A stretch of DNA of 38,085 bases from Ruegeria sp. YS9 (GTDB lineage: Bacteria > Pseudomonadota > Alphaproteobacteria > Rhodobacterales > Rhodobacteraceae). Location: NCBI RefSeq assembly GCF_024628725.1, contig NZ_CP102414.1, positions 1 through 38,085 on the forward strand, read 5' to 3'. A model generated the notes under the pieces. The model saw nothing but the letters and a program-made list of their open reading frames with translations. It was not told the origin of the DNA and searched no databases. Numbering within the stretch: position 1 is the first letter of the stretch; each line of letters starts with the position of its first letter. Position numbers and translations under genes: made by a program. Shown piece after piece: positions 8,276 through 17,431 of the stretch.

Positions 8276-9945
8276 CGGACGCCTTTCTGGATGCCAGACG
8301 ATTGTTGAAAGGGCCTTGGCAGGCCTTCGAGCGTGACTTCGCTCGACTATTGATCTGTAATGGTTTCCAGGATGTGCGGGTTGTTGGCGGGTCGGGAGAT
8401 CGCGGCGCGGATGTGCTGGGTCGCAAGAATGACGAACTCTGGGTCATTCAATGCAAGTTCACCACCAATGGCTACGCGACGGCGGCAGCGGTTGATGAGG
8501 TCGCTGAAGCTGGGCGGTTCTATCGCGCCTCGCGAATGTATGTCGCAACCTCGCGCCCGGCGAGCCCCGCGACGCGCGCCGCCATTGAACGCTGGGGAAA
8601 GCTTGGCCTGAAGATCGGGATCCTTGAACCCGCGACGCTCCTCGCCATGGCTCAAAAAAGCCCGGAGTTCCCGTCCGCCCGTAGGGATTTAAGGGACTAT
8701 CAGGAAAGTGCGGTTGAGCTTTTCGTCGGTGCTCTCCGGGAGACGGGCAGAGGGCAGGTGGTCCTCGCAACTGGCCTCGGAAAGACCGTGGTGATGTCCG
8801 AGGCGACCGCGCGTCTCTTCGCGGACGCGCGAGTCCCGGATGGTCGCGCTCTTGTGTTGGCCGGCACACGTGAGCTCGTGGATCAGCTGCAACGCGCGTT
8901 CTGGGACCAACTTCCGAAGACAATTCCGACGCACCGTCTTATCGGTGGCGAAACGCCGGCGTTCTGGGAGGGGATTACATTCGCGACCGTTCAAAGCGCC
9001 GTCGCCCGGCTGGGCGAGCTTCCGGACTTCGGACTCGTTTTGATCGACGAGGCGCATCATGTCGGCTCCGACACCTTCCGCCAAGTCACTGATCGCATGT
9101 TGGATTCTATGATTGGCGGTGTTACTGCGACACCCTGGCGAGGGGACGGCTATGACATTGACACACTTCTAGGTCCACCCGTTATTCGGGTCGGAATCGC
9201 GGAAGGGCTGAAGCGCGGCTTTTTGTGTGAGGCCGACTACCGCATGTTCGCCGACGACATCGATTGGCAACTCGTGCGTGATCAATCCCGCAACGCGTAT
9301 TCGATCACGCAGTTGAACAAGCGTTTGTTGCTGCCGACTCGCGACGAGGAGGCTGCCCGCAGGATCAGGGAGGTATTCGACGCCGAAAGCCGCCGGTCGG
9401 GTATCGTGTTTTGCTCCACCGTTTTGCACGCGAAAAGCTTCGCTGCGATGCTCGGACTCTTCGGTCTACGCTGCGAGGCCATCACCGGTGAGATGTCCGC
9501 TCGCGAACGTGACGAGGTGATGGCCCGTTTCAGGAGCGGCGCCCTTGACCTGGTTACGACCCGCGATCTCTTCAACGAGGGCGTGGACGTGCCTGACGTC
9601 GACCTTATCGCGTTCATGCGGGTGACCCATAGCCGCAGGATTTTCGTGCAACAATTGGGGCGCGGCCTGCGCACGAGCCCAAACAAAGACAAGGTGGTGG
9701 TCCTCGACTTCGTGAGCGATATCCGCAGGATTTCGGAGGTGATCGAACTGGAGCGAGGCGCGAAGGGCGACATCGAGCGCCTTCGCCTGCCCGGGGTGGT
9801 GGAGTTCCGCGACGCCAGCGCCGGGAGCTTCATGCTGGAATGGATGAAGGATCAGGCTGATCTTTTCTCCCGCGAGGGCGACGCGATGCTGGAACTGCCT
9901 CGGTTCGACTTCCCGGAGCCCCATGGTGGGGGGACCGTGCAATGA
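8272..9945 (+). CDS. Mrr-type nuclease fused to SF2 DEAH helicase
   Basis: This is a two-domain protein of 557 aa. Residues 1-125 form an Mrr-like PD-(D/E)xK nuclease: GDRGADVLG with Asp47 and IQCKF with Gln60/Lys62. From residue 138 a superfamily 2 helicase follows: RDYQ (Q-like), ATGLGKT (166-172, Walker A), LIDEAHH (257-263, motif II), VTATPWRGD (motif III), and the second RecA domain with FCSTVLHAK, DLFNEGVDVPDVD and QQLGRGLR (motif VI). All catalytic residues look intact. It probably translocates on and cuts unmodified DNA, in partnership with the GHKL ATPase. ATG 8272 overlaps the upstream TGA, and its own stop overlaps the next ATG (9942). Confidence 0.93.
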   Translation: MTDAFLDARRLLKGPWQAFERDFARLLICNGFQDVRVVGGSGDRGADVLGRKNDELWVIQCKFTTNGYATAAAVDEVAEAGRFYRASRMYVATSRPASPATRAAIERWGKLGLKIGILEPATLLAMAQKSPEFPSARRDLRDYQESAVELFVGALRETGRGQVVLATGLGKTVVMSEATARLFADARVPDGRALVLAGTRELVDQLQRAFWDQLPKTIPTHRLIGGETPAFWEGITFATVQSAVARLGELPDFGLVLIDEAHHVGSDTFRQVTDRMLDSMIGGVTATPWRGDGYDIDTLLGPPVIRVGIAEGLKRGFLCEADYRMFADDIDWQLVRDQSRNAYSITQLNKRLLLPTRDEEAARRIREVFDAESRRSGIVFCSTVLHAKSFAAMLGLFGLRCEAITGEMSARERDEVMARFRSGALDLVTTRDLFNEGVDVPDVDLIAFMRVTHSRRIFVQQLGRGLRTSPNKDKVVVLDFVSDIRRISEVIELERGAKGDIERLRLPGVVEFRDASAGSFMLEWMKDQADLFSREGDAMLELPRFDFPEPHGGGTVQ

Positions 9946-10469
9946 ACATGCCCGAGGAGATCAGGCGCGCGATCAAGGAGGCGCTTTGGGCGAAGTTGGA
10001 TGATTTGAGCTGGCTCACCATGTCGGACGCCGACCACTCGAACTACTATGAGCAATGGACCCGCGCGCCGGAGATCGGCGGCAAGCTCGGGCATTTCATG
10101 GATCCGCGCGCCGTCCGGGTTTATATCAAGGATACTTTGGTCAAGGACTACGCCCGCGAACGGTTGCTTGAGAGCGCCGATCAAGTTCTTCGCGCCCTCG
10201 ACATTCCTCCAGAACTCACGATCGTCCGAAAATACATCAAACCTCATGGCCTGCTCTTGAACGATGGGCGGGTGGTCTGCTGGGGAAACAGCCGGGATTG
10301 GAAGCACCTTCTGATGGCGGCTTTCGAGCGGCAGCGAGCGTCGTCTCGGGCGAAAGCGTGCTCGGTCGTCGTGATTGAGAATGGCAAAACCGTCGATCTC
10401 GATACGCGAGAGCTGGTTCGAGACGCCGCCGCGCGCCTCGGAGTCGATCCGATCGTTTGGTGGGAGTGA
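9942..10469 (+). CDS. Unknown protein of the R-M operon (175 aa)
   Basis: I do not recognise a family. The protein is mixed alpha/beta, soluble, with no signal peptide or membrane segment, and contains WLTMSDADHSNYYEQW, YIKPHGLLLNDGRVVCWG and a C-terminal VVVIENGKTVDLDTREL strand-turn region. It is locked into the operon by ATGA overlap with the helicase gene and followed after 3 nt by the PIN-like gene, so it very likely works in the same complex. It could be a specificity, adaptor or inhibitor subunit; nothing in the sequence decides this. Confidence 0.75.
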   Translation: MNMPEEIRRAIKEALWAKLDDLSWLTMSDADHSNYYEQWTRAPEIGGKLGHFMDPRAVRVYIKDTLVKDYARERLLESADQVLRALDIPPELTIVRKYIKPHGLLLNDGRVVCWGNSRDWKHLLMAAFERQRASSRAKACSVVVIENGKTVDLDTRELVRDAAARLGVDPIVWWE

Positions 10470-10472
10470 GGG

Positions 10473-11552
10473 ATGCGGAAGGCGCTTGAGGGATGGTATC
10501 CGAAAACGGCCGAGGAGCTTGCCAAGATCTGGGCGCACGCGCTCTTCGTCCCCGACGCGAATATCTTGCTGCACTGCGTGCGGCACCCGAAAGCGGTGCG
10601 CGAGGAGTTGCTTCGCCTCTTCGGCGTGCTGCAACCGTCCCTTTGGGTGCCTTATCAGGTGGCGCTGGAGTTTCATCGAAACCGGCTCGACGTGGAGCGT
10701 TCCGGCATGGACGCTTACGATCAAATCCTCCGTGACTATGAGAAGACGATCCGGCAGGCTCGCGACCAACTGCGACAGTTGAGGGCGCACCCCACGATCG
10801 ATATCGAACGCGAGGTCTCGGCGCTTGACGTCCATCTGGCGGATTTCAAAGGCAGGATCGATGCCGCGCGGAACGCGCATCCCGAGGCGGAGATCGGGAC
10901 GGTGGTAGACCGCCTGACAGAGCTCTTGGAGGATCGTGTCGGCCAACGCTGGCCGGAAGCGGAACTCGGGAAGATCAAGAAAGAGGGCGAGACCAGATAT
11001 GCGGCCAAAGTTCCCCCTGGATACCTCGACGCAAAGAAGGATGGTGACGAGTACCGCAAGTACGGAGACCTGATCATATGGAAAGACATGATCGAGAAGG
11101 CGAAAGCCGAGAAGCGACCGATCATTTTCATATCCGATGACACTAAGGAGGATTGGTGGTGGATCCATAAGGGCAAGAAGCTTGGACCGCGGCCGGAACT
11201 GGTCGAGGAGTTCAAGCGCGAAAGCAATCAGGATTTTCACATCTACGAGTTTGGTAACTTCATACGGATCGCCGCCGAGCATCATCCGGAGATCCAACAA
11301 GAACTTGACGCGGTGGAGCAAAGTCTGAGGCAGGACAGTGAGGCCAGGGAACGCCTGTCGAAAAGCGAGTCTGAACGAAACCGAGCGGAGCAGCTGGTCG
11401 CGTTAGAGGATGAGCGTGACGATCTAATCGCCTTGTTATCAGGCGCTCCGGATCACCGTGCGTCGCGTGGCCCGATGTCTGACCGGGCGTCGGTTCGACT
11501 GCGCCTCAAGGAGATAGACGAGCAACTTGGGCAGCTGAATGAGAACGACTAG
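10473..11552 (+). CDS. PIN-like domain protein with C-terminal coiled coil
   Basis: The 359-aa product begins with a PIN-like fold of the type annotated as 'PIN like domain' (PF18476/DUF4935 group): ALFVPDANILLHCVR (Asp28), WVPYQVALEFHRNR, and far downstream IIFISDDTKEDWW with the second acidic cluster, followed by FHIYEFGNFIR. These acidic residues match PIN ribonuclease active sites. The last ~100 residues are strongly heptad-like (many Glu/Arg/Leu), predicting a coiled coil. It sits 3 nt after the previous gene behind a GAGTGAGGG ribosome site, as last gene of the R-M operon. It may add RNA or nicked-DNA cleavage, or an abortive response. Confidence 0.82.
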   Translation: MRKALEGWYPKTAEELAKIWAHALFVPDANILLHCVRHPKAVREELLRLFGVLQPSLWVPYQVALEFHRNRLDVERSGMDAYDQILRDYEKTIRQARDQLRQLRAHPTIDIEREVSALDVHLADFKGRIDAARNAHPEAEIGTVVDRLTELLEDRVGQRWPEAELGKIKKEGETRYAAKVPPGYLDAKKDGDEYRKYGDLIIWKDMIEKAKAEKRPIIFISDDTKEDWWWIHKGKKLGPRPELVEEFKRESNQDFHIYEFGNFIRIAAEHHPEIQQELDAVEQSLRQDSEARERLSKSESERNRAEQLVALEDERDDLIALLSGAPDHRASRGPMSDRASVRLRLKEIDEQLGQLNEND

Positions 11553-11615
11553 CAAGTCCTCAGACTGAACCGCACCGCGTTTGCCGGGTGCTCCAGTCCA
11601 ATAAGGGGAAAAGGC

Positions 11616-13403
11616 GTGACGAACACTCTCCAAGCTGGCATGCTTAGACGGAGTCAAAAAAGCGCAAAGACGAAGATGAAAGAGCGTACAAAGAGAGACC
11701 TAGAAGAACTGGTTTTTAGATCATCTCAGGTCCCAGGGTTAAGCAAGACATATTCGGTGGGTCCTTTTGGCTATCGAGCCGGATTTCTGTTCCAACAGCA
11801 AAGAGCCCTCAATCTGGCTCAATCGATAATCCGGCGGTATGGCGACGAATGGTTGCAGCACAAAAAAATTGCGATCCTTGGTGGAGGCGTCGCGGGTTGC
11901 ACATTGATGGCTGCGTTCTGGAAAAACCAGATTCGCGCAGAGCTTTTTGAGATGGGCGACGACGTCTTGTCATTACAAAATTCCGCAGATCATCGATTGG
12001 TTCATCCCAACTACAATCGCTGGCCAATGTTGGATGGAATGCGAAACTTTACGAATCTTCCCTTGATGAACTGGTACGCCGCTCCCGCACCGCGAGTACT
12101 TGAACAACTAAAGGCCGAGTTCACAGGCTACGAAATCGATCCAAACCTAATCCATACAAACTGGGAATGCATTGGTATCACAGAAAACGACGACAAAGCC
12201 GAACTGACATTCAAGGATCATGGCAAGAAAGAGTTCGATCTATGTTTCTCCACGATTGGCTTCGGACCAGAACGCTTTACTGAGAGGGGCCTCTCAGGAT
12301 ACTGGACAAACGATACACCGGAGGTCAACGGCGTTGTTTGCACCCGGCCAGCAACAATCTACGGTACGGGCGACGGTGCTTTGATTGATCTCGTCCGCTG
12401 CTGGTGTCGAGATCAGGATAGTTTCTGGAGAATCCCGCTCGAATTGATCTCATTCCTTCGAGATAATAGGTACGTATCGATATCCAATCAGGACAGGAGC
12501 GACTTTCAGTTTCAAGAAATGCCCGATAAGCTTTCTCCTCAAGAGAAGCGTATCATTGAGCACGAAAGCTCGATCTCTGCGTTGGTTTGGATGATGAAGT
12601 CCTCCGGTATGGATCCGAACTACCTGAGTTCGCGAGAACAGGCTTTCTATCTGGCGTTCGCAGAGGAAAATATTCCAACTGGCGGAAAGGTGGCCAAATT
12701 TCTCGAAGAACTCCTTTTCGACCCAGACAAAGACGCGAAATACATCCCAACACTTAAAGGACTGGGTGAGACTCCGTTCGAACCAACGAGTGCGCCTATC
12801 AACAAGATACTAGTGGCCTATCTTATCAATACAGGGCGGGTAGACTATCAACAATTGCCAACCCGCGAACAGGCCGGTGAAGAGATAAGTGCCTGGCTTG
12901 AACTGCCCTTCGAAGAAGCTAGACAAAACTGTGTTCTTGTACGATTTGGTTCGGACGTTCCGATAAGTAGGATCGCAAAGACATCTGACGCCGATCCAAA
13001 GTTTTGTTTCGGCGATGGCGAGGTATCGATACTCTCCGTACTATCCGGAGTTGCGATCGACTCATACACAGAGGTTGATGTCTTTTCTGACTCAGAAGAC
13101 TTGGACCAAGTCGCAGGGGACAGGAAACACCTTCAATTTCAAGTGGCTCGGCGAAATAGTCATTTGGTTGATAGCTTTGCCCGCGAGCGTCTCGCTTGCG
13201 ACGGAGCGAAGTTCCTTGAGGAGGGTTTGGAGAAAGATTGGGCCTTTGCAATACAATATTCTTCAGAAGAAAAGAAACCTTCACCTGAACTTTTAAGATC
13301 ACTTGGCGGAATTGAGCGGCGTGTTTTTAACTATCCTGTGGTTCTATCAGCAACGGTCAGCACAGGCTCGGCCACCGACGCAGCTCGAGGGTTTCGTGAA
13401 TGA
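11616..13403 (+). CDS. FAD/NAD-type Rossmann protein, first gene of putative conflict operon
   Basis: The 595-aa protein has a dinucleotide-binding motif IAILGGGVAGCTLMAA at residues 85-100 with an acidic residue at the end of the second strand (LFEMGDD). A second pattern, IYGTGDGALIDLVR, sits near residue 250, as in flavoprotein oxidoreductases. HPNYNRWPM lies between them. The C-terminal ~250 residues are unassigned. In a defence setting it could bind or consume NAD(P)H/FAD. GTG 11616 follows AAGGGG; ATG 11641 is an alternative. The stop overlaps the next gene as ATGA. Base composition is visibly lower in GC than the upstream R-M genes, so it probably has a separate origin. Confidence 0.7.
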   Translation: MTNTLQAGMLRRSQKSAKTKMKERTKRDLEELVFRSSQVPGLSKTYSVGPFGYRAGFLFQQQRALNLAQSIIRRYGDEWLQHKKIAILGGGVAGCTLMAAFWKNQIRAELFEMGDDVLSLQNSADHRLVHPNYNRWPMLDGMRNFTNLPLMNWYAAPAPRVLEQLKAEFTGYEIDPNLIHTNWECIGITENDDKAELTFKDHGKKEFDLCFSTIGFGPERFTERGLSGYWTNDTPEVNGVVCTRPATIYGTGDGALIDLVRCWCRDQDSFWRIPLELISFLRDNRYVSISNQDRSDFQFQEMPDKLSPQEKRIIEHESSISALVWMMKSSGMDPNYLSSREQAFYLAFAEENIPTGGKVAKFLEELLFDPDKDAKYIPTLKGLGETPFEPTSAPINKILVAYLINTGRVDYQQLPTREQAGEEISAWLELPFEEARQNCVLVRFGSDVPISRIAKTSDADPKFCFGDGEVSILSVLSGVAIDSYTEVDVFSDSEDLDQVAGDRKHLQFQVARRNSHLVDSFARERLACDGAKFLEEGLEKDWAFAIQYSSEEKKPSPELLRSLGGIERRVFNYPVVLSATVSTGSATDAARGFRE

Positions 13404-14194
13404 TTACCGCTGGTGCACTGCTCAAAAGCGATAATTTTAAAGACGATATCCGACTATCGCACCTCCTTAAGGATTCGCACGGCCGTATTCTTGGACTGAC
13501 GACGAGATGGGTGTTGGGAGACGATCCATCACCAACAACAATTTGGCATGAAGGAAAGAAGATCGGTCATGCTTCCCCGCGTTACCAGCGGCTGAAGGAG
13601 GTGGAGGAACGCTGTTTTCAATCCGACATACTCGTCTCGACTTTCGAAGTACTCCCGGTTGAAGAGATCGGCCGTGATTTCTCTACAAATCAAGATGCTT
13701 TTCCGGCATTGGGTGTATCAGAATGTCTTGGTCAAGATGCCTATATTGATGGTGCACCAGTCGGCAAAATCCTCCATCACTACGATCGCTTCTTTTTTGA
13801 CGTCGGGAAAGAGCAGATTGAGGTCTCCCAGATACTGCGCCTCTCAAGATCGGAAGCCGACCTCGCGTCGCCACCCAGAACTACGCGCAACGGTGCGATG
13901 ATCTTTGACAAAAATGGTAATATGATTGGTGTCGTCTGCGCCGCCGAGAAGCCCTTCTACTGGATTGTTCCGGTAATGACGATTCTGACACGAATGCGGC
14001 TTCAGTTCCTCCAGCCTCAGGATGTGAGATCGTTCAATGACGCCATTCCAGGGCACCTAGCAAAAGTTAGGGATGCATTCACTGCCGGCGCACAAAAATT
14101 AATGAGCTCAGCAAAATCTCCATTACGCAGTCACGCCAAAGAACCACGTCGTCGCGCTTCTCAATTTGAAGCTCTTCTCGAGGAGGAAGCGTAA
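13400..14194 (+). CDS. Trypsin-fold protein with apparently inactive catalytic site
   Basis: The 264-aa sequence fits a chymotrypsin-like double barrel. LTTRWVL stands where TAAHC is expected, SDILVSTFEVL matches the strand carrying the catalytic Asp, and TRNGAMIFDKNGNMIGVV followed by YWIVPV aligns with the family pattern GNSGSPVFDxxGxVVGI...VP. By this alignment the His is replaced and the Ser position is Asn, so it looks like a pseudo-protease or binding module. This is inference from pattern only. The C-terminus is basic. It is translationally coupled to the Rossmann gene (ATGA at 13400-13403), and the next gene starts 1 nt after its stop. Confidence 0.6.
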   Translation: MITAGALLKSDNFKDDIRLSHLLKDSHGRILGLTTRWVLGDDPSPTTIWHEGKKIGHASPRYQRLKEVEERCFQSDILVSTFEVLPVEEIGRDFSTNQDAFPALGVSECLGQDAYIDGAPVGKILHHYDRFFFDVGKEQIEVSQILRLSRSEADLASPPRTTRNGAMIFDKNGNMIGVVCAAEKPFYWIVPVMTILTRMRLQFLQPQDVRSFNDAIPGHLAKVRDAFTAGAQKLMSSAKSPLRSHAKEPRRRASQFEALLEEEA

Positions 14195-14195
14195 C

Positions 14196-16823
14196 GTGCG
14201 CATAACGGCCCGACCAAGAAGCCCAAGAGAGCATCGCGATCAACTCATTCGCAATGCGGCGTTCGCACTTCTTGAAAGCAGAAAGGCGGCTGATCTGCGA
14301 AGGTGGCTTAGAGACAGAAGGGCCAAGGAGGAAAATCGTCAAGTCGTCTTCTTGTACGATAGCGATGTGGTCATGAGTTATTGTGCTCCGTGGAAGACAG
14401 GCCCAGCCGACGACAATATCGAAGGTAATGGCGTAGGCCAGATTCTCCCCCTTCAACCTACAATCTTCGGAAGTAACCAAGACGCTTTAAAAACGGCTAT
14501 GCTGGAGCGACAACAAGGCGAAGCTACTGCTCGACTGCTTGCTCGCCGAGCTATCCTTCTCAACTCTGAGAAACTTCATCCAGTTTATCAGCTATCCGAA
14601 CACTACTCAGAGACGCTGGATCTATACCGGATTGTACGTAAAGAAGTAGATTTCGTTACCCGGCACGACGTATCCCACATTGAGAGTCGGCAGAGACGAG
14701 AAATCGACAATGCGTTGGTACTACTTCGCGCCGAACTTCGCGACCCAGGATCCATTGAGCACATCAAAAACAATGTTGGTGAGTTTTCTATCGCTTTGGC
14801 GCGAAGACTTATCGAACGCAGTCGATCTACCCATTCCGCAGTTCGTGAGTGGGACAACTATTATGAATTGAATACAACGTACTCAGGTATCTTCGACATT
14901 CGAGACTTTGTGATACCCAATCATAGCGACGCTGATCCGGTATCTATTCCAAGCTTTGACGATGAACCTTACAAGAGTGATTTTGAAAGCTTGACCAGTA
15001 TGTTTGAGCGCGTGATCATTTCATTCCGAGGAAGCACAAGAAAACCGGAACGCAATGTAACCGACGCCCAAGCGCTGGCCCAACTTGCCCTTCTGAATTC
15101 GAGTAATCTTAGTAAAAAGTCCAAAATCCGGTTTGTATTAATTACAGGAGATAGGAATCTCGTAAGCAACCTAAGCAATAAAGATGGACGATTCTCCGCT
15201 TTAACTAATGCGTTTGCGCTGGATGACTTTTGCGATCTGCATGTCCATCATCTTTGGTCACTTGTTGATTCGATGATCGATGAAGTTGGCGAAAGCGATG
15301 ACAGCAAACCAGTGATGCGACCGCCAGAGCTTTTTTCTGGACTACTTGCTTTTCAGGAAGAAGAAGACGAGCAATCTACACTTCGAGATTTAGCAAGCGG
15401 AGGCCGATCTCGGTATGCGAGCTACCTTGAACAAGATGACATTAATATAGCTTACGAGAAATGGGCTTCGTTTTCTACAAAAGCGTCAAGCGCTGATCGC
15501 TTCATCGAGCGTTTCGACGATGAAGGTGCTTTGCAGGACAAGCTCAAGAAGGACATGTTGAGAGTTATCGCTGAAGACCAGGGCGCCGACTTCAGTTGGA
15601 CCAGGCTGCAGGACCTTATCTCAGAAACACTTTCTAGGGAGCGCGACAGATCTAACGTAATTTTTTCTGATATGGGTGCGGATGCACTAATGTCCGCGCA
15701 GATAAATGGGGCTCGAAACCCGCCCGATCTTATGTTTGACAGCCTTTCAAAGACTGATGCAATTTTCCAGAATCTTGCGTCGCCTCAACGGGTTTATAGG
15801 ACCGTCGCACAGTTTAAAAACGACTTCGAAGCCATCAAAGAGGACTGTTACGATGATCCAACTATTCAGCCATCGGAACGAGATGATCGATTAGAACACT
15901 ACCTGAAATATTTGGTCTTAGGCGCTGTCGTTGCGAGCGCCGATCGGTGGGAAGTCGCCGAGGAGCATGCTGCAAGCGCCATTTCGATCATAGAACGCTC
16001 AAAGAGAATCCGTTCGCCAATTCCAGTGCGGCCTGACAAAGCTGAAACTAGCAACATCAGTGGAAGAGAGGCTTATTTCTTAAGAAGTGTTTCAAGGAGA
16101 ATTCGAGCCTCGAGGCACTATGATGTTCGCAAGGCAACTGAGTTTCTTGCCGCTGCTGAGAACGCATTGGAAACGGACCAGATGCGCAATGAGCAGTTGA
16201 GCATCTCAAGAATGCGCTTCAAGAATGAGAGATTAGCTCTATCCCTTGCGACTTATTATCTTTCGAGGCATGAAGACGAAGCGAATTACTGCAATGGTGA
16301 ATTTTCCGCCATAAGAACAGCCCTAGAAGCACTGTTTAGCGATAGAGAACCAGTTGTCACAGCAAATCTAGAGAGTGATCACCTGCTCAGAGTTCTTAAG
16401 GATGACACTATCCGGGTTGGAACGGCAGCCAGCATAGCCACTAATGTCACTCAGGTCGCCGTAATCAGCCGCTTTAGAGCTTTAGAGGATATCGAAAGCC
16501 AGCCCATAGAAATTCTGTCTAATGAAACACTAGAATGCGCACTGCGGTTCTTGATCTCAAAGACTGACTTTCATGATAAGTTTGAGTCTCGCTTAGGGTT
16601 TTCATATCCTGGAAATGTAACGTCAGAGCCCAAGGTAATCTGCTCGGAGTTGATGTTCAGATACGTGGTAGTGGGACTACAGTTGGTTAAGATTGAAGCG
16701 CTTTGGTGTCCCGATAGAAAGTCACTCATTGATAAGGCATTTGGGTCGTACGATGGGGTAGCCCACTATGATCCCTGGCGGTATGAGCGGCTATACGAGT
16801 TTTCAAAGAGGATATTGGATTAG
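14196..16823 (+). CDS. Large PIN-domain protein of putative conflict operon (875 aa)
   Basis: Near the N-terminus VVFLYDSDVVMSYC (Asp56/Asp58) resembles the first acidic strand of PIN nucleases. Much later, FVLITGDRNLVSNL followed by CDLHVHHLWSLVD resembles the TxD motif and last strand, so a PIN domain with a large insertion spans roughly residues 50-350. The remaining ~500 residues are helical and repeat-like, possibly TPR-like, with a poorly defined end. I chose GTG 14196 because AGGAGG lies at 14181-14186 and the previous TAA ends at 14194; a TTG at 14166 would overlap the upstream gene and lack a ribosome site. It is probably an RNase effector in the module. Confidence 0.72.
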   Translation: MRITARPRSPREHRDQLIRNAAFALLESRKAADLRRWLRDRRAKEENRQVVFLYDSDVVMSYCAPWKTGPADDNIEGNGVGQILPLQPTIFGSNQDALKTAMLERQQGEATARLLARRAILLNSEKLHPVYQLSEHYSETLDLYRIVRKEVDFVTRHDVSHIESRQRREIDNALVLLRAELRDPGSIEHIKNNVGEFSIALARRLIERSRSTHSAVREWDNYYELNTTYSGIFDIRDFVIPNHSDADPVSIPSFDDEPYKSDFESLTSMFERVIISFRGSTRKPERNVTDAQALAQLALLNSSNLSKKSKIRFVLITGDRNLVSNLSNKDGRFSALTNAFALDDFCDLHVHHLWSLVDSMIDEVGESDDSKPVMRPPELFSGLLAFQEEEDEQSTLRDLASGGRSRYASYLEQDDINIAYEKWASFSTKASSADRFIERFDDEGALQDKLKKDMLRVIAEDQGADFSWTRLQDLISETLSRERDRSNVIFSDMGADALMSAQINGARNPPDLMFDSLSKTDAIFQNLASPQRVYRTVAQFKNDFEAIKEDCYDDPTIQPSERDDRLEHYLKYLVLGAVVASADRWEVAEEHAASAISIIERSKRIRSPIPVRPDKAETSNISGREAYFLRSVSRRIRASRHYDVRKATEFLAAAENALETDQMRNEQLSISRMRFKNERLALSLATYYLSRHEDEANYCNGEFSAIRTALEALFSDREPVVTANLESDHLLRVLKDDTIRVGTAASIATNVTQVAVISRFRALEDIESQPIEILSNETLECALRFLISKTDFHDKFESRLGFSYPGNVTSEPKVICSELMFRYVVVGLQLVKIEALWCPDRKSLIDKAFGSYDGVAHYDPWRYERLYEFSKRILD

Positions 16824-16854
16824 TTTCAAAGGTTTTCATTTGGGGAGATCCGCA

Positions 16855-17349
16855 ATGATCAAGCTTGACTCAGTTACGATTTCTGCCGGTCCAATCAACG
16901 CAACATTCAAACCCACAGACGAAGAACGCGATGCGGCCTGGAAAATTTTGGTGGACCTTGGGACAAGTATCGCGACTCAGCCTTTTCTTGACGAGTCCGG
17001 GCATCTAAGGGATGTGCTTTCTTCACTGCATAGAATTTTCAATTCAACTAAGCTCGTCCTGAAAGACCTAAGGCCATCAAAGTTCGATAGCGATATGAAT
17101 TTTGCGTCGGTTTGCATGGCCCTACTTACTGAGTGCCTTGGGCCTTTTCTCGCGAGATGGCATGAACCACTTGCCGATTTCGAGGCAAGTCGAGAAGAGA
17201 CAACTTCAGAGCGTACCCATGAGTTACAGTGGGCTAAAAGAAACGAATGTATAGCGGATCTGAGAAATCTTCAGAACACAATGCTCGCTTTCACCCAACT
17301 TCTCTCAGAACTTGCTGGCGTAAGAATATGTAGAGGTGAGCATGATTGA
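16855..17349 (+). CDS. Small helical protein, last gene of putative conflict operon
   Basis: The 164-aa product is almost all alpha-helical with no signal peptide. Notable segments are KPTDEERDAAWKILVDLGTS, a run of hydrophobic-heptad helices, and ECLGPFLARWHEPLADFEA followed by HELQWAKR. I associate this kind of RPFLxxWHxxL helical protein with bacterial conflict operons but cannot name the family. ATG 16855 has GGGGAG upstream and starts 31 nt after the PIN gene stop; longer versions reaching back to 16768 overlap that gene and are less likely. It may be an immunity, adaptor or sensor subunit. Confidence 0.65.
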   Translation: MIKLDSVTISAGPINATFKPTDEERDAAWKILVDLGTSIATQPFLDESGHLRDVLSSLHRIFNSTKLVLKDLRPSKFDSDMNFASVCMALLTECLGPFLARWHEPLADFEASREETTSERTHELQWAKRNECIADLRNLQNTMLAFTQLLSELAGVRICRGEHD

Positions 17350-17431
17350 AATGACACCGCATCGCGATCGCGCAATTTTACATAATAAAGATTATACGCC
17401 GCATTCATGAAGCTTGGTGCGCGCTACTTCC

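Noticed and set aside
9852..11321. 489-aa minus-strand frame
   Set aside because: Antisense to the unknown and PIN-like genes of the R-M operon; no recognisable motif.
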